Source of the DNA: Gammaproteobacteria bacterium
GTDB lineage: Bacteria > Pseudomonadota > Gammaproteobacteria > SZUA-229
Assembly: GCA_029882355.1 (NCBI GenBank)
Contig: JAOUKV010000021.1
Location: 1 to 56,792 of the forward strand
Direction: 5' to 3'
Length of the DNA stretch: 56,792 bases
Shown: positions 21,622-34,451 of the stretch, piece after piece
Position numbering within the stretch: position 1 is the stretch's first letter
Layout: each line of letters opens with the position of its first letter
Notes under the pieces: model-generated
What the model saw: only the letters and a program-made list of their open reading frames with translations
Told to the model about the DNA's origin: nothing
Database searches by the model: none
Translations under genes and position numbers: made by a program

Positions 21622-23718
21622 CTAGCCTCTTCTTGTATTAACTATCGCGTCAGTAATTTTACTTGGCGCTTCAGCGTATTTTTCAAATTCCATTGAATAT
21701 GTTGCACGACCCTGTGTCGCGGAACGTAGAGATGTAGAATAACCAAACATCTCAGATAAGGGCACCTCTGCTCTTATAATCTTCCCAGCAGGCGCGTCTT
21801 CCATGCCACTAACTATGCCACGTCGGCGATTCAAATCACCCATGACATCGCCCATATAATCTTCAGGCGTAACCACTTCAATCTTCATCATCGGCTCAAG
21901 GATAGTCGGATCAGCTTTTAGCGCTGCATCCCTAAACCCCATTGAACCCGCAATCTTGAATGCCATTTCATTGGAATCAACATCATGATAAGAACCGTCA
22001 TATAAAGTCACCCGAACATCTTCTATTGGGTAACCCGCAACAACACCATTTCTCATTTGATCCTGTACACCTTTGCCAACAGCAGGAACGAATTCCTTAG
22101 GCACTGCACCACCAACTATCTCACTAACAAACTCGTAACCAGAACCCGGCTCTAATGGTTCAACACGCAAATAAATATGTGCGTACTGACCGCGTCCTCC
22201 AGATTGACGAACGAACCTGGTTTCCTGCTCAACCGTCTTACGCAAACATTCACGATAAGCAACTTGCGGATTGCCAACATTGGCATCAACGCTAAATTCG
22301 CGCTTCATACGCTCAACGATAATTTCAAGATGCAACTCACCCATGCCTGAAATAATCGTCTGCCCTGATTCTTCATCAGACTCAACTCGAAAAGATGGAT
22401 CTTCATGGGCTAGCTTACCTAGCGCAATACTCATCTTCTCCTGATCCGCCTGAGTTCTGGGCTCAACCGCTACCGATATAACCGGTTCAGGGAACTCCAT
22501 ACGTTCTAGCGTTATAACTTTGCTGACATCACACAGCGTATCGCCTGTAGTAACATCCTTTAGGCCGACAGCTGCAGCAATATCACCTGCACGGACCTCT
22601 TTTACCTCTTCACGACTGTTAGCGTGCATTTGCATAATTCTACCAACACGCTCTTTTTTACCCTTAACCGGGTTATAAACTGCATCACCCGTTTTGAGCA
22701 CACCCGAATAAACTCTAAAAAACGTCAGGGTACCAACAAAAGAGTCGGTTGCAATCTTAAAACCCAAAGCCGCAAAAGGCTCATCATCAGAAGAAGGTCG
22801 AGTTCCAACTGACTCATCATCAAGAATACCTTCAATTGCAGGCACGTCAGTCGGTGACGGCATGTAATCAATCACCGCATCCAACATAGCCTGCACACCC
22901 TTGTTCTTAAAAGCAGAACCACAGAATGCCGGTACAATCTCGTTAGCCAGGGTACGTATCCTGATACCCTGCTTTATATCTTCTGCAGCTAAATCTCCCT
23001 GCTCCAGATACTTATCCATCAATTCTTCATTGGCTTCTGCTGCAGCTTCCAACATCTGCTCACGCTTTTCCTGACACAAGCCCAATAATTCTTCAGGAAT
23101 CTTACTTTCAGAAAACTCTGAACCCATATTTCCCTCACTCCAATGAATTGCCTTCATCTTTATGAGATCGACTACACCTTCAAAACCTTCCTCTGCACCA
23201 ATCGCGACCTGCATTGCAACTGGGTCTGAACCCAAACGACTTTTTATCTGGTCAACAACACGTAAAAAATCAGCGCCGACACGATCCATCTTATTAACAA
23301 AGACCATTCTCGGAACTGAATATTTGTTAGCCTGACGCCAAACAGTTTCGGACTGTGGCTCAACACCGCCAACAGCACAAAAGACAGCACAGGCACCATC
23401 AAGCACCCGAAGAGAACGCTCAACTTCAATTGTGAAATCAACGTGCCCCGGCGTATCAATAATATTGATACGGTGTTGCTTGTACTGCTTATCCATACCA
23501 CTCCAAAAACAAGTGGTTGCTGCAGAAGTAATAGTAATCCCTCTTTCCTGCTCCTGCTCCATCCAATCCATGGTAGCAGCGCCATCGTGTACTTCGCCTA
23601 TCTTATGTGAAATACCGGTGTAAAAAAGAATGCGTTCCGTTGTTGTCGTCTTACCCGCATCAATGTGTGCCATGATGCCGATATTTCGGTAACGATCAAT
23701 AGGTGTGGTACGCGCCAC
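21622..23718 (-). CDS. fusA: Elongation factor G
   Basis: Translocation GTPase, also used in ribosome recycling. 698 residues. G1 [19 protein letters not shown], switch [10 protein letters not shown], and [10 protein letters not shown] in the G domain; domain IV contains [15 protein letters not shown]-terminal [20 protein letters not shown]. The His of DTPGH needed for GTP hydrolysis is present. 23 bases after rpsG. Confidence 0.99.
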   Translation of the reverse strand: MARTTPIDRYRNIGIMAHIDAGKTTTTERILFYTGISHKIGEVHDGAATMDWMEQEQERGITITSAATTCFWSGMDKQYKQHRINIIDTPGHVDFTIEVERSLRVLDGACAVFCAVGGVEPQSETVWRQANKYSVPRMVFVNKMDRVGADFLRVVDQIKSRLGSDPVAMQVAIGAEEGFEGVVDLIKMKAIHWSEGNMGSEFSESKIPEELLGLCQEKREQMLEAAAEANEELMDKYLEQGDLAAEDIKQGIRIRTLANEIVPAFCGSAFKNKGVQAMLDAVIDYMPSPTDVPAIEGILDDESVGTRPSSDDEPFAALGFKIATDSFVGTLTFFRVYSGVLKTGDAVYNPVKGKKERVGRIMQMHANSREEVKEVRAGDIAAAVGLKDVTTGDTLCDVSKVITLERMEFPEPVISVAVEPRTQADQEKMSIALGKLAHEDPSFRVESDEESGQTIISGMGELHLEIIVERMKREFSVDANVGNPQVAYRECLRKTVEQETRFVRQSGGRGQYAHIYLRVEPLEPGSGYEFVSEIVGGAVPKEFVPAVGKGVQDQMRNGVVAGYPIEDVRVTLYDGSYHDVDSNEMAFKIAGSMGFRDAALKADPTILEPMMKIEVVTPEDYMGDVMGDLNRRRGIVSGMEDAPAGKIIRAEVPLSEMFGYSTSLRSATQGRATYSMEFEKYAEAPSKITDAIVNTRRG

Positions 23719-23741
23719 TACTCAAGCCAGAAAGCAAATCA

Positions 23742-24212
23742 CTACCAACGGAAGTGAGCAAATGCCTTATTAGCTTCAGCCATACGATGTGTATCTTCGC
23801 GCTTCTTGACAGCGGAACCGCGATTCTCAGATGCATCCATTAACTCACCAGCCAACTTCAACTGCATGGATTTCTCACCGCGCTTACGCGCAGCCTCAAT
23901 AATCCAACGCATAGCTAGAGCTACACGACGATCTGGACGGACCTCAACTGGCACTTGATAAGTTGCACCACCAACACGGCGAGATTTAACCTCAACCATT
24001 GGCTTTACATTTTCCAGTGCCTGCTCCATTACCTCTGTAGCCTCACCATCTGCTTTTTCAGTAATGCGATCTAGTGCGTTATACATGATTGATTCTGCGG
24101 TAGATTTTTTACCACCTTTCATGATCATGTTGACAAATTTTGCAATCTGCAAACTTCCGAATTTAGGATCAGGAAGGACGATACGCTTGGGAATTTCTCT
24201 TCTTCTAGACAT
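23742..24212 (-). CDS. rpsG: 30S ribosomal protein S7
   Basis: Head assembly initiator; in E. coli it represses the str operon by binding the rpsL-rpsG intercistronic RNA. 156 residues ([20 protein letters not shown], then [20 protein letters not shown]). Only five bases separate it from the rpsL stop here, so an E. coli-type S7 site cannot fit between the two genes. Confidence 0.99.
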   Translation of the reverse strand: MSRRREIPKRIVLPDPKFGSLQIAKFVNMIMKGGKKSTAESIMYNALDRITEKADGEATEVMEQALENVKPMVEVKSRRVGGATYQVPVEVRPDRRVALAMRWIIEAARKRGEKSMQLKLAGELMDASENRGSAVKKREDTHRMAEANKAFAHFRW

Positions 24213-24217
24213 CTCTA

Positions 24218-24592
24218 TTAACCTTTAGGCTTCTTAACGCCGTATTTAGAACGGCCTTTCTGTCGATTAGCAACACCCTGCGTATCCAGGCTACCGCGTA
24301 CGACGTGATAACGAACACCAGGCAAATCCTTTACACGACCGCCACGAATTAGTACCACGGAATGTTCTTGCAAGTTATGGCCTTCACCGCCGATATAGCT
24401 TGTTACTTCAAAGCCATTCGTCAGACGCACACGGGCAACTTTACGCATTGCCGAATTAGGTTTTTTAGGTGTCGTGGTATACACACGGGTACACACACCA
24501 CGTCGTTGTGGACATGCCTCAAGCGCAGGCACATTGGTTTTTACAACCTTGCTTTGACGCGGCTTTCTCACCAATTGATTAATCGTTGTCAT
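24218..24592 (-). CDS. rpsL: 30S ribosomal protein S12
   Basis: Decoding-centre protein and streptomycin target. 124 residues: [39 protein letters not shown] and [20 protein letters not shown]. Both lysines at the usual streptomycin-resistance positions (in TPKKPNS and GRVKDLPG) are wild type. First gene of the str operon; promoter at 24693-24721. Confidence 0.99.
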   Translation of the reverse strand: MTTINQLVRKPRQSKVVKTNVPALEACPQRRGVCTRVYTTTPKKPNSAMRKVARVRLTNGFEVTSYIGGEGHNLQEHSVVLIRGGRVKDLPGVRYHVVRGSLDTQGVANRQKGRSKYGVKKPKG

Positions 24593-24646
24593 CTAATACC
24601 TTCTTTAAAACCCAATCAGACGGGCGTTTGAGGATGATTCCTACAA

Positions 24647-24681
24647 GCTCAAAATAAACGACAGACCAAATAGGCCTGTCG
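24647..24681 (-). terminator. Hairpin with U-rich tail between rpoC and rpsL
   Basis: On the minus strand CGACAGGCC pairs with GGTCTGTCG (24673-24681 / 24659-24667; one G-U) across a TATTT loop and is followed by TTTATTTTG. It looks like the terminator of the rpoBC transcript. It also lies about 5 bases downstream of the predicted start point of the rpsL promoter, so it would form the 5' end of the str messenger as well. Confidence 0.6.
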
Positions 24682-24692
24682 ACGGAGGCGAA

Positions 24693-24721
24693 ATTCTATG
24701 CTCATCACTCAAATCTGTCAA
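24693..24721 (-). promoter_or_regulatory. Sigma-70 promoter of the str operon
   Basis: Minus-strand TTGACA (24716-24721), a spacer of exactly 17 bases, then TAGAAT (24693-24698): consensus -35 and five of six -10 bases. The downstream discriminator is GC-rich (TTCGCCTCC), as in growth-rate and stringently controlled promoters. The predicted start is near 24686, giving a 94-base leader before rpsL. Confidence 0.85.
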
Positions 24722-24804
24722 GCGATGCAGACATAAAACCCCACCTTGTTTGCTAGCAATACGTGCTTTACCAGTTATTAACCTGGCAAGAACACAATTC
24801 TTGT

Positions 24805-27800
24805 TTACGCGTCCTGCTGAGACTCAGCTTCGTTACCAGGTGAAGCGCCTTCAATTACTTCAGCTGAAAGCACTTCTTCAACTTCTTCAGCAGCAACCAT
24901 TTCTTCTTTAGAAATAAAAGCAGCTTCTAATGCAGCAGTACGACGATTACGACGCTCTTCATGTGAAGCCATACCCGTACCAGCTGGTATTAGACGACCC
25001 ACGATGACATTTTCTTTCAGGCCGCGCAATGGATCGCTGCTGCCGCGTACGGCTGCCTCGGTCAATACACGCGTTGTTTCCTGGAAGGAGGCCGCAGAGA
25101 TAAAGGACTCAGTCACCAGCGAACCTTTGGTAATACCCAAAAGAATTGGCTGAACATCTGCAGGTCGTTTACCTTCAGCGATTAACGTTTCTGATTCTTC
25201 CGCAATACTCGATCGCTCAATGATTTCACCCTTGAGATAGCGAGAATCGTGACCATCTAGAATTTCACACTTACGCAACATTTGACGAATAATAACTTCA
25301 ATGTGCTTGTCATTAATCTTCACACCCTGCAGACGATATACATCCTGGATTTCATTTACCAGATAAGTCGCAAGCGCATCAGAGCCACGCCAGCGCAGAA
25401 TATCATGTGGATTCAGTTCACCGTCAGCAATAACTTCACCAACCTCAACACGCTCACCTTCAAACACATTGATATGACGCCATTTAGGAATCAGACTCTC
25501 AATCGCCTCATTATTATCCTGAGTAATTACAAAACGCTGCTTACCCTTCGTTTCCTTACCAAAACTAACCACACCTGAACCTTCAGCCATGATTGCAGGC
25601 TCTTTTGGTTTACGCGCTTCAAATAAATCCGCTACACGTGGCAGACCACCAGTAATATCACGAGTCTTACTGGATTCCTGAGGAATACGTGAAATAACAT
25701 CACCAATGGCAACATCATCACCATCTTTAATATTAATGATGGCACCGGAAGGCAGGAAGTATCGCGCCGATTGCTCACTACCTGCAATACATAACTCTTC
25801 ACCCTTGTCATCAACAAGAGTAATCAAAGGACGCATATCTTTACCGGCAGATGGGCGCTGCTTAGGATCCATAACAACAACAGATGACAAACCAGTAATC
25901 TCATCCATTTCTTTCTGCACACTGATGCCTTCGGCAAACTCAGTGAGTCGAACCTTACCCTTCACCTCGGTAATAATTGGATGGGTGTGAGGATCCCAGG
26001 TTGCAACAATCTGACCAGCTTCTACATCACCATCTTCAGCCACGGAAATAACCGCACCGTAAGGAATTTTATAACGTTCACGCTCACGGTTACTCTCATC
26101 GACAACACCCAGCTCACCAGAACGAGATACCGCCACAAGATGGCCTGTGGAATTTTCTACGACATTGATGTGATGTAAGCGAATCTTACCTTTATTCTTA
26201 ACCGAGATATTGTTCGCTGCCGCCGAACGACTCGCCGCACCACCAATATGAAAAGTACGCATGGTCAGCTGAGTACCAGGCTCACCAATAGATTGTGCTG
26301 CAATAACACCAACAGCCTCACCTTTATTAACAAGATGCCCACGAGCAAGGTCACGGCCATAACACATAGAGCAAACGCCATGCCTATTTTCACAGGTACT
26401 TACTGTTCTAACCTTAACTTCGTCAACACCAAGCTCGTCAAAACGCTCTACCCATTGCTCATCAAGTAACGTGCCCGCAGGAATAACTGCTTTACCACCA
26501 TCACGAGGTATTACATCCTCAGCAATAACACGACCCAGGGCCAATTCACTCAAAGCCATGACTACGTCACCACCTTCAATAATTGACTGCATCGCCCTGC
26601 CGTTGCTAGTACCGCAATCGTGATTGAGCACAACCATGTCCTGCGCGACATCGACTAGACGACGAGTCAGATAACCGGAGTTAGCAGTCTTCAAAGCGGT
26701 ATCAGCCAGTCCTTTACGAGCACCATGTGTCGAAATAAAGTACTGAAGTACGTTCAAACCTTCACGGAAGTTCGCTGTAATCGGTGTTTCAATAATGGAG
26801 CCATCAGGTTTAGCCATCAAACCACGCATACCCGCCAACTGACGAATCTGGGCAGCTGAACCACGAGCACCGGAATCAGCCATCATATAAATATTGTTGA
26901 ACGACAGTTGCGTTACTGTCTTACCTTCGGCATCTACTACTTCCTCAGTACTAAGCTTGTCCATCATCGCTTTGGCGACGGCTTCATTAGCATGCGACCA
27001 GATATCGACCACTTTATTGTAGCGCTCACCATTGGTAACCAGACCTGAAGTGTACTGATTCTGTATTTCCTTCACTTCGCTTTCAGCTGCTTCAAGAATG
27101 GTAGATTTCTCATCAGGAATCACCATGTCATTAATACAAATCGAGACACCCGATTTTGTTGAATAACGGAAACCCGTGTACATCAGCTGGTCAGCAAAGA
27201 TAACTGTTTCTTTCAAACCAACCTGGCGATAACACATATTAATTAAATTAGAAATTGTCTTCTTACCGAGAACCTGATTGATCGCTGAAAACGGCAGGCC
27301 TGGTGGAACAATCTCTGACAACAGAGCACGACCTACGGTTGTATCTGCAATAACAGCACGTTCCTGTAGATTACCTTCATTATCATAAATAACTTCTTTT
27401 ACACGGGCTTTAACTTTTGCCTGCAGATGCGCGAAGCCATTATCATAAGCACGATGCACTTCATCGACATCAGCAAACACCATGCCCTCGCCTTCTACAT
27501 TAATCGACTCGCGAGTCATGTAATAAAGACCAAGGATAATATCCTGCGAAGGAACAATAACCGGCTCACCTGATGCAGGTGACAAGATATTATTCGTCGA
27601 CATCATCAAGGCACGAGTTTCTAACTGCGCTTCAATAGACAAAGGTACGTGGACAGCCATTTGGTCGCCGTCGAAATCGGCGTTGAATGCAGTACAAACT
27701 AATGGATGCAGCTGAATCGCTTTACCTTCAATCAATACCGGCTCAAATGCCTGAATACCTAATCTATGCAGAGTTGGCGCACGGTTAAGCATAACTGGAT

Positions 27801-29055
27801 GTTCGCGAATAACTTCTTCAAGAATATCCCAAACTTCGGCGCCTTCTTTTTCAACTAATTTTTTCGCTGCTTTAATGGTTGTTGCTAAACCACGACGCAA
27901 CAATTTATGGAATACGAATGGTTTGAATAGCTCAAGCGACATTTTCTTAGGCAAACCACACTGATGCAATTTCAGCGTAGGACCAACTACGATCACTGAA
28001 CGACCGGAGTAATCAACACGTTTACCCAGCAAGTTCTGGCGGAAACGACCACCCTTACCTTTAATCATGTCAGCCAGCGATTTCAGCGGACGCTTGTTGG
28101 TACCGGTAATGGCACGCCCACGACGGCCGTTATCAAGCAGCGCATCAACAGATTCCTGAAGCATACGCTTCTCGTTACGCACAATAATGTCAGGCGCATA
28201 TAACTCAAGCAGACGGCGTAGACGATTATTACGGTTGATAACGCGGCGATACAGATCATTCAAATCAGAAGTCGCAAAACGACCACCATCCAAAGGAACC
28301 AGAGGACGCAGATCGGGCGGAAGCACAGGTAATACAGTCATAATCATCCATTCTGGACGATTACCTGAAGCGATGAATGACTCAACCAGCTTCAGACGTT
28401 TAGCTAAACGTTTCAGCTTAGTCTCAGACTTGGTCGCACCCATGTCTTCACGAATTTGTATTCTTTCCTGATCAAGATTAATTTGATTGAGCAATTCAAG
28501 AATCGCTTCCGCACCCATACGAGCATCAAACTCATCACCATGCTCTTCAATGGCTTCAAGATAAGTATCATCAGTCAGTAGCTGGCCCTTTTCCATGGTT
28601 GTTAAACCAGGATCAACCACCACGAATGCTTCGAAGTAAAGGATGCGTTCAATTTCACGCAAAGTCATATCAAGCAACAAACCAATGCGCGAAGGCAGTG
28701 ATTTCAGGAACCAGATGTGGGCAACCGGACTCGCCAGATCGATATGACCCATGCGGTCACGACGTACTTTGGATTGAGTTACCTCAACGCCACACTTCTC
28801 ACAAACCACACCGCGATGCTTGAGGCGTTTGTACTTACCACATAAGCATTCATAATCTTTTACCGGGCCAAAAATTTTGGCACAGAATAAACCATCACGT
28901 TCCGGCTTAAAGGTACGATAGTTGATAGTCTCTGGTTTTTTAACTTCACCAAATGACCATGACTGGATTTGCTGAGGTGATGCAAGACTGATTTTAATTA
29001 CGTCAAAATCTTCGTCTTGACCCTGCTGCTTAATGAGCTTGAGTAAATCTTTCAA
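24805..29055 (-). CDS. rpoC: RNA polymerase beta' subunit
   Basis: Largest catalytic subunit, holding the active-site magnesium. 1416 residues. N-terminal zinc ribbon [20 protein letters not shown], clamp and lid, then [12 protein letters not shown] with the three catalytic aspartates, the bridge helix and trigger loop ([20 protein letters not shown]), and the second zinc site ([17 protein letters not shown]). An acidic, Glu/Ala-rich tail ends the protein. It lies 64 bases after rpoB. Confidence 0.99.
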   Translation of the reverse strand: MKDLLKLIKQQGQDEDFDVIKISLASPQQIQSWSFGEVKKPETINYRTFKPERDGLFCAKIFGPVKDYECLCGKYKRLKHRGVVCEKCGVEVTQSKVRRDRMGHIDLASPVAHIWFLKSLPSRIGLLLDMTLREIERILYFEAFVVVDPGLTTMEKGQLLTDDTYLEAIEEHGDEFDARMGAEAILELLNQINLDQERIQIREDMGATKSETKLKRLAKRLKLVESFIASGNRPEWMIMTVLPVLPPDLRPLVPLDGGRFATSDLNDLYRRVINRNNRLRRLLELYAPDIIVRNEKRMLQESVDALLDNGRRGRAITGTNKRPLKSLADMIKGKGGRFRQNLLGKRVDYSGRSVIVVGPTLKLHQCGLPKKMSLELFKPFVFHKLLRRGLATTIKAAKKLVEKEGAEVWDILEEVIREHPVMLNRAPTLHRLGIQAFEPVLIEGKAIQLHPLVCTAFNADFDGDQMAVHVPLSIEAQLETRALMMSTNNILSPASGEPVIVPSQDIILGLYYMTRESINVEGEGMVFADVDEVHRAYDNGFAHLQAKVKARVKEVIYDNEGNLQERAVIADTTVGRALLSEIVPPGLPFSAINQVLGKKTISNLINMCYRQVGLKETVIFADQLMYTGFRYSTKSGVSICINDMVIPDEKSTILEAAESEVKEIQNQYTSGLVTNGERYNKVVDIWSHANEAVAKAMMDKLSTEEVVDAEGKTVTQLSFNNIYMMADSGARGSAAQIRQLAGMRGLMAKPDGSIIETPITANFREGLNVLQYFISTHGARKGLADTALKTANSGYLTRRLVDVAQDMVVLNHDCGTSNGRAMQSIIEGGDVVMALSELALGRVIAEDVIPRDGGKAVIPAGTLLDEQWVERFDELGVDEVKVRTVSTCENRHGVCSMCYGRDLARGHLVNKGEAVGVIAAQSIGEPGTQLTMRTFHIGGAASRSAAANNISVKNKGKIRLHHINVVENSTGHLVAVSRSGELGVVDESNRERERYKIPYGAVISVAEDGDVEAGQIVATWDPHTHPIITEVKGKVRLTEFAEGISVQKEMDEITGLSSVVVMDPKQRPSAGKDMRPLITLVDDKGEELCIAGSEQSARYFLPSGAIINIKDGDDVAIGDVISRIPQESSKTRDITGGLPRVADLFEARKPKEPAIMAEGSGVVSFGKETKGKQRFVITQDNNEAIESLIPKWRHINVFEGERVEVGEVIADGELNPHDILRWRGSDALATYLVNEIQDVYRLQGVKINDKHIEVIIRQMLRKCEILDGHDSRYLKGEIIERSSIAEESETLIAEGKRPADVQPILLGITKGSLVTESFISAASFQETTRVLTEAAVRGSSDPLRGLKENVIVGRLIPAGTGMASHEERRNRRTAALEAAFISKEEMVAAEEVEEVLSAEVIEGASPGNEAESQQDA

Positions 29056-29119
29056 TGCCCTGACTCCTAACGTCTAATCTTATTAATGTGGATAACCTGT
29101 TTCAGCATAAAACTGAACA

Positions 29120-32100
29120 CTATGATTTTTCCTGCGCCAATTCAATATTGATTGCCAAAGCACGAATTTCTTTCAGCAATACATTAAATGACTCAGGCAT
29201 ACCAGGTTCCATACGATGATCACCATCTACGATGTTCTTGTACATCTTGTTACGCCCTGCTACGTCATCTGATTTAACAGTCAACATTTCCTGCAAGGTA
29301 TAGGAAGCGCCATATGCCTCCAATGCCCATACTTCCATTTCACCGAAGCGCTGACCACCAAACTGAGCTTTACCACCCAGCGGCTGTTGCGTCACCAGAC
29401 TGTATGGGCCGGTTGAACGTGCATGCATCTTGTCATCAACCAGGTGATTGAGCTTCAGCATGTATTTATAACCAATGGTGATCGGACGATCAAACTTCTC
29501 GCCAGTACGACCATCGATCAAAGTTGTTTGGCCACTAATTGGCAGGTTTGCCAATTCAAACATACGGTGAATATCACTTTCTTCTGCTCCATCAAAAACA
29601 GGCGTTCCCATCGGCACACCTTCACGCAGATTTTTAGCCAAAGTAAGTATTTCATCATCACTAAGAGATTTAAGATCAACTTTCTTAGCATTATGATTGT
29701 ATATCTGATCCAGATATTTTCTGATAGCAGGTACCGTGGCTTTTGAATCAAGCATATCACTGATAACCAGACCCAAACCTCTGGCAGCAAGCCCCAGGTG
29801 TGTTTCCAGAATCTGACCCACGTTCATACGCGAAGGAACACCCAGCGGGTTCAAAACGATATCAACTGGTGTACCATCTTCTGTATGAGGCATGTCCTCA
29901 ACCGGCACGATCATTGAAACCACACCCTTGTTACCATGACGACCAGCCATCTTGTCACCCGGTTGCATACGACGCTTAACTGCCAGATACACCTTGACCA
30001 TTTTCAGTACGCCAGGCGCTAAATCATCACCGGCTGTCAACTTACCGCGCTTCTCTTCAAACATTTCATCCAGCATCTTGCGCTGTTCTTTTCGCTGTTT
30101 AAATAGAGCTTCGAGCTTTTTATTGTCATCTTCATCTTTAAGACAAATTTTTGACCACTGGCTTTTCTCTAAATCTTTCAAATAAGATTTTTCAATCTTA
30201 GCGCCTTTCTTAAGGCCTTCTGGTCCGCTCGCAGCCAGCTTATTGGTTATCAAAGATTCGATACGAGCAAACAGGTCACTTTCAATGATTTCCCATTGTG
30301 CATCAATATTCTTTTTCGCTTCTTCGATTTCCATTGTTTCAATTTCAAGCGCACGCTTATCTTTTTCAACACCTTCACGAGTGAAAACCTGCACACCGAT
30401 TACGGTAGCATTAACACCAGAAGATACACGTAGAGATGAATCCTTAACGTCTGAGGCCTTTTCACCGAAGATCGCACGCAGTAACTTTTCTTCTGCAGTC
30501 AGCTGGGTCTCACCTTTTGGTGTTACCTTACCAACAAGAATATCGTTAGCCTTAACTTCAGCACCGACATAAACCACACCAGACTCGTCGAGTTTTGATA
30601 GCAGGCTTTCACTTACATTAGGAATATCAGCAGTAATTTCTTCTGAACCTAGTTTAGTATCACGAGCAACGCAACTCTTCTCTTCTATATGGATAGTGGT
30701 GTAACGATCTTCTTCAACAACTCGCTCTGAAATCAGAATCGAATCCTCGAAGTTGTAACCATTCCAGGGCATGAACGCAACCAGCATGTTTTGACCTAGC
30801 GCCAGCTCACCCATATCAGTGGACGGACCATCAGCAATACAATCACCGCGTGCAATAACATCACCAACGACCACTAAAGGTCGTTGATTCATACAGGTGT
30901 TCTGGTTAGAACGCGTGTATTTAGTCAAATTATAGATATCGACACCGGTGTTGCCACCTGCAGCCTCATCATCGTTAACTCGAATTACGATGCGCGATGC
31001 ATCAACTGAATTAACTACGCCACCACGTTTTGCAACTACCGATGAACCAGAATCAAGTGCAACGGTAGACTCCATACCAGTACCAACTAGAGGCTTCTGC
31101 GCACGTAAAGTAGGAACCGCCTGACGCTGCATGTTTGACCCCATCAAGGCACGGTTAGCATCATCGTGCTCAAGAAATGGAATCAATGATGCCGCGACGG
31201 AAACGATCTGTTTTGGTGATACATCCATGTACTGCACCTCTTCGGGTGTAGTCAAGGTAAAGTCGTTACCACTACGACAGGACACTAACTCATCAGTGAG
31301 CTTGCCTTTATCATCGATACTGGCATTAGCCTGAGCGATAACAAAGTTACCTTCTTCAATCGCTGAAAGGTAATCAATTTCACCCGTGGCTTTACTATTC
31401 ACTACCTTACGGTATGGCGTTTCCAGAAAACCATAGTCATTGGTGCGCGCATAAACAGCCAGGGAGTTAATCAATCCAATATTTGGACCCTCAGGAGTTT
31501 CAATAGGGCAAACACGACCATAGTGAGTTGGATGCACGTCACGAACCTCAAAACCAGCACGTTCGCGTGTTAGACCGCCAGGTCCTAATGCTGAAACACG
31601 ACGTTTATGCGTGACTTCAGATAGAGGGTTGTTTTGATCCATAAACTGCGACAGCTGACTTGAACCAAAGAATTCTTTAACCGCAGCAGAAACAGGTTTG
31701 GCATTAATCAGATCCTGTGGCATCCAGCCTTCCTGCTCAGCTGTAGTTAAACGTTCTTTAACGGCACGCTCAACTCTAACCAGTCCGACACGGAAAACGT
31801 TTTCAGCCATCTCTCCAACACAGCGAATACGACGGTTACCCAGATGATCAATATCATCAACAACACCAGCGCCATTACGAATAGCGATAAGCTCTTTCAT
31901 TACAGAAAGCATATCGGATCTTTCGCCCTGCTCTTCAACCAGCTGCTTCGAGACCTCATCTTTTTTATCTTTAAAGTGGCTATAGTCGTAAATAATACCC
32001 GGACCTGTTTCGCCTTCCTGAGTAAGGCGGCGATTGAACTTCATACGACCAACGCTGGAAAGGTCATAACGATCAGCAGAGAAGAACAGATTATTAAACA

Positions 32101-33265
32101 GGTTTTCCGAGGCGTCCTTCGTTGGCGGCTCACCAGGGCGCATCATACGATAAATTTCTATTTGCGCTTCTAACTTGGTCGTCGTGGTATCGACTCTTAA
32201 TGTATCAGAGATGAATGGACCGGCTTCAAGGTCATTCGTGTAGATAACCTTGAAGTTCTTAATCTTAGCTTCCTGCAAAGCAGTAATTAACTCTTCTGTA
32301 AACTCAGAGTTTGCAGGCGCCATAATCTCACCGGTTTCGGTATCAATAATGTCGTGCGCCAAAGCTTTACCCAGCAAATAGTCAACGGGGGCTTCGAGTT
32401 TTTTGATTTTGGCTTTTTCAAGTTGTTTGATATGACGCATGGTAACGCGTCGACCAGCCTCAACAATAACTTCCTTACCGGCTTTGATATCAAAAGACAC
32501 GGTCTCACCACGTAGGCGCTCAGGAATCAAATCGAAGCTAACGCCTTCTTTTGTGAAGGTGTATTCGACATGATCAAAGAAAATATCAAGAATCTGCTGA
32601 TTGTCATAACCCAAAGCGCGTAACAGTATTGTTGCTGGCAACTTACGGCGACGGTCAATACGAACATAAACATTATCTTTAGGATCGAACTCGAAATCCA
32701 ACCATGAACCACGGTAAGGAATAACGCGGGCAGAATATAAAATCTTACCTGATGAATGCGTTTTACCCTTATCATGATCAAACAACACACCAGGAGAACG
32801 ATGCAACTGGGAAACGATAACACGCTCAGTGCCATTGATAACAAAGGTACCGTTGTCGGTCATCAAAGGCATTTCGCCCATATAAACTTCTTGCTCCTTA
32901 ACTTCCTTTGGAGTCACTCGTTTTTTGCTTTCCTTATCGAAGATCACCAAACGCAAAACTACGCGCAGTGGTGCAGCATAAGTCATACCGCGTAATTGAC
33001 ATTCTTTAACATCAAAAGCAGGTTTACCTAGCTTGTAACTCACGTACTCTAAACGCACATGAGTTGAATAACTAATAATGGGAAATACTGATGAGAATGC
33101 GCCTTCCAAACCTACGGAAGCGCGGTTTTCTGCTGTCACATCTGATTGCAGAAATTTTCTAAATGAATCGATTTGCATCGATAACAAATAAGGTACATCC
33201 AAGATAGGTGGACGTTTACCGAAATCCTTGCGAAATCGTTTTTTATCGGTAAAAGAATATGCCAT
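29120..33265 (-). CDS. rpoB: RNA polymerase beta subunit
   Basis: Catalytic subunit and rifampicin target. 1381 residues, about 40 longer than E. coli beta. Start [19 protein letters not shown] is Pseudomonas-like. The rifampicin region [20 protein letters not shown] with [10 protein letters not shown] downstream has the usual sensitive residues (Asp, His, Ser). [15 protein letters not shown] lies near the active centre, and the C-terminal clamp segment contains [20 protein letters not shown]. Follows rplL across a hairpin-bearing space. Confidence 0.99.
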   Translation of the reverse strand: MAYSFTDKKRFRKDFGKRPPILDVPYLLSMQIDSFRKFLQSDVTAENRASVGLEGAFSSVFPIISYSTHVRLEYVSYKLGKPAFDVKECQLRGMTYAAPLRVVLRLVIFDKESKKRVTPKEVKEQEVYMGEMPLMTDNGTFVINGTERVIVSQLHRSPGVLFDHDKGKTHSSGKILYSARVIPYRGSWLDFEFDPKDNVYVRIDRRRKLPATILLRALGYDNQQILDIFFDHVEYTFTKEGVSFDLIPERLRGETVSFDIKAGKEVIVEAGRRVTMRHIKQLEKAKIKKLEAPVDYLLGKALAHDIIDTETGEIMAPANSEFTEELITALQEAKIKNFKVIYTNDLEAGPFISDTLRVDTTTTKLEAQIEIYRMMRPGEPPTKDASENLFNNLFFSADRYDLSSVGRMKFNRRLTQEGETGPGIIYDYSHFKDKKDEVSKQLVEEQGERSDMLSVMKELIAIRNGAGVVDDIDHLGNRRIRCVGEMAENVFRVGLVRVERAVKERLTTAEQEGWMPQDLINAKPVSAAVKEFFGSSQLSQFMDQNNPLSEVTHKRRVSALGPGGLTRERAGFEVRDVHPTHYGRVCPIETPEGPNIGLINSLAVYARTNDYGFLETPYRKVVNSKATGEIDYLSAIEEGNFVIAQANASIDDKGKLTDELVSCRSGNDFTLTTPEEVQYMDVSPKQIVSVAASLIPFLEHDDANRALMGSNMQRQAVPTLRAQKPLVGTGMESTVALDSGSSVVAKRGGVVNSVDASRIVIRVNDDEAAGGNTGVDIYNLTKYTRSNQNTCMNQRPLVVVGDVIARGDCIADGPSTDMGELALGQNMLVAFMPWNGYNFEDSILISERVVEEDRYTTIHIEEKSCVARDTKLGSEEITADIPNVSESLLSKLDESGVVYVGAEVKANDILVGKVTPKGETQLTAEEKLLRAIFGEKASDVKDSSLRVSSGVNATVIGVQVFTREGVEKDKRALEIETMEIEEAKKNIDAQWEIIESDLFARIESLITNKLAASGPEGLKKGAKIEKSYLKDLEKSQWSKICLKDEDDNKKLEALFKQRKEQRKMLDEMFEEKRGKLTAGDDLAPGVLKMVKVYLAVKRRMQPGDKMAGRHGNKGVVSMIVPVEDMPHTEDGTPVDIVLNPLGVPSRMNVGQILETHLGLAARGLGLVISDMLDSKATVPAIRKYLDQIYNHNAKKVDLKSLSDDEILTLAKNLREGVPMGTPVFDGAEESDIHRMFELANLPISGQTTLIDGRTGEKFDRPITIGYKYMLKLNHLVDDKMHARSTGPYSLVTQQPLGGKAQFGGQRFGEMEVWALEAYGASYTLQEMLTVKSDDVAGRNKMYKNIVDGDHRMEPGMPESFNVLLKEIRALAINIELAQEKS

Positions 33266-33331
33266 CAGTAGTCCTCTATAACGTGTCGATTATTACAGTA
33301 AAAAATCAGCTTTTTAAAAACTGGAAACAGG

Positions 33332-33376
33332 AAAAGGCCGGTAGCCAATTACTTTTTCAAATAATTGCTACCAGCC
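33332..33376 (-). promoter_or_regulatory. rplL-rpoB intercistronic hairpin, probable attenuator/processing site
   Basis: On the minus strand GGCTGGTAGC pairs with GCTACCGGCC (33367-33376 / 33336-33345, one G-U), extended inward by AATTA/TAATT with one bulge, closed by a 10-base A-rich loop and followed by TTTTCC. Position between rplL and rpoB corresponds to the E. coli L12-beta attenuator and RNase III site, which lowers rpoBC output relative to L7/L12. Confidence 0.7.
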
Positions 33377-33411
33377 TGTCCTGTCGCTGAAGCCAGTGAC
33401 CAGCGTTCTGT

Positions 33412-33789
33412 CTATTTAAGTTCGACAGATGCGCCAGCTTCTTCAAGCTGCTTTTTGATCTCTTCAGCTTCGTCTTTAGACGCGCCTTCTTTAACAGTTG
33501 CAGGTGCACTTTCAACAGTGTCCTTCGCTTCTTTCAGGCCCTGGCCTGTAATAGCGCGAACTGCTTTAATTACAGCTACTTTGTTAGATCCCATGCCAGC
33601 TAGAACAACATCAAACTCTGTTTGTTCAGCGGCAGCACCGCCAGCGTCGCCACCAGCAGCAGGTGCAGCAGCTACAGCAGCTGCTGCAGAAACACCAAAT
33701 TTTTCTTCCATTGCAGAAATAAGATCTACAACGTCCATTACGGACATATTGGAAATAGTTTCAAGAATATCATCTTTAGAAACAGCCAT
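33412..33789 (-). CDS. rplL: 50S ribosomal protein L7/L12
   Basis: Stalk protein that recruits translational GTPases, present in several copies per ribosome. 125 residues: N-terminal dimerisation part [20 protein letters not shown], an Ala/Gly-rich hinge near residues 36-54, and a C-terminal domain with [20 protein letters not shown] and [13 protein letters not shown]. 58 bases after rplJ. Confidence 0.99.
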   Translation of the reverse strand: MAVSKDDILETISNMSVMDVVDLISAMEEKFGVSAAAAVAAAPAAGGDAGGAAAEQTEFDVVLAGMGSNKVAVIKAVRAITGQGLKEAKDTVESAPATVKEGASKDEAEEIKKQLEEAGASVELK

Positions 33790-33847
33790 TACTCTTCTCC
33801 GGATTAAATTAATTTTTTAAATAGCGTCGGTTACTACGCTTGCTTGA

Positions 33848-34372
33848 TCAACCTTCTTTCTGATCGCGAACAGCGGCCACAGTGCGAACAAGTTTCGCGT
33901 GTGGCTCGTTGAGTGTACGTACGAATTTCTCGATTGGTGCTTTCATTACCGCCATAAGCAGAGCAATAGCCTGATCACGGTTAGGTAATTTAGACAAGCG
34001 ATCAAGCTGCTCAATTGGAAGCACTTCGCCACCAATTGCAATCACCTTGGCAATTAACTTGTCATGTTCTTTCGAAAACTCACTTACGAGACGAGCCGCT
34101 GCACCTGGATCTTCCTGTGAGAACGCCATTAATAATGGCCCCACCAAAGAGTCCTGCATGCAGGCAAACTCGGTACCCTCAACTGCGCGCTTAGTCAAAG
34201 AATTCTTGACTACACGTAGATAAACACCTTCATTACGCGCCTTAACACGTAATTCAGTCATTTCTACTACGCTTAAACCGCGGTATTCAGCTGCTATAGC
34301 TGAATGCGCACCGGCAGCAATCGCAGACACCTCAGCGACAATACTTTTCTTGCTTTCAAGATTTAGTGCCAC
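33848..34372 (-). CDS. rplJ: 50S ribosomal protein L10
   Basis: Base of the ribosomal stalk; in complex with L7/L12 it binds its own leader to repress rplJL. 174 residues (MALNLESKKSIVAEVSAIAA, AEYRGLSVVEMTELRVKARN). The start codon is GTG (34370-34372) with AGGAG nine bases upstream. The upstream RNA has both an L10-leader-like fold and a terminator; see those entries. Confidence 0.98.
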   Translation of the reverse strand: MALNLESKKSIVAEVSAIAAGAHSAIAAEYRGLSVVEMTELRVKARNEGVYLRVVKNSLTKRAVEGTEFACMQDSLVGPLLMAFSQEDPGAAARLVSEFSKEHDKLIAKVIAIGGEVLPIEQLDRLSKLPNRDQAIALLMAVMKAPIEKFVRTLNEPHAKLVRTVAAVRDQKEG

Positions 34373-34426
34373 TTTAGCTCTCCTAATTAAGCATGAACTG
34401 ATTTTAAAAAATCAATTCAGCCAAGT

Positions 34427-34451
34427 AAAAAGGCTGCATTATTATGCAACC
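34427..34451 (-). terminator. Intrinsic terminator inside the rplJ leader
   Basis: On the minus strand GGTTGCAT (34444-34451) pairs with ATGCAGCC (34432-34439; one G-U) across a four-base loop, followed directly by TTTTTAC (34425-34431). It stands 54 bases before the rplJ start and after the L10-leader-like region, the position expected of an attenuator. Confidence 0.75.

Noticed and set aside
24805-33265. Resistance-type substitutions in RpoB or RpsL
   Set aside because: The rifampicin region of RpoB and the streptomycin lysines of S12 have the usual sensitive residues.
33365-33820. 151-codon plus-strand frame over rplL
   Set aside because: Low-complexity Ala/Ser translation of the antisense of the L7/L12 hinge.
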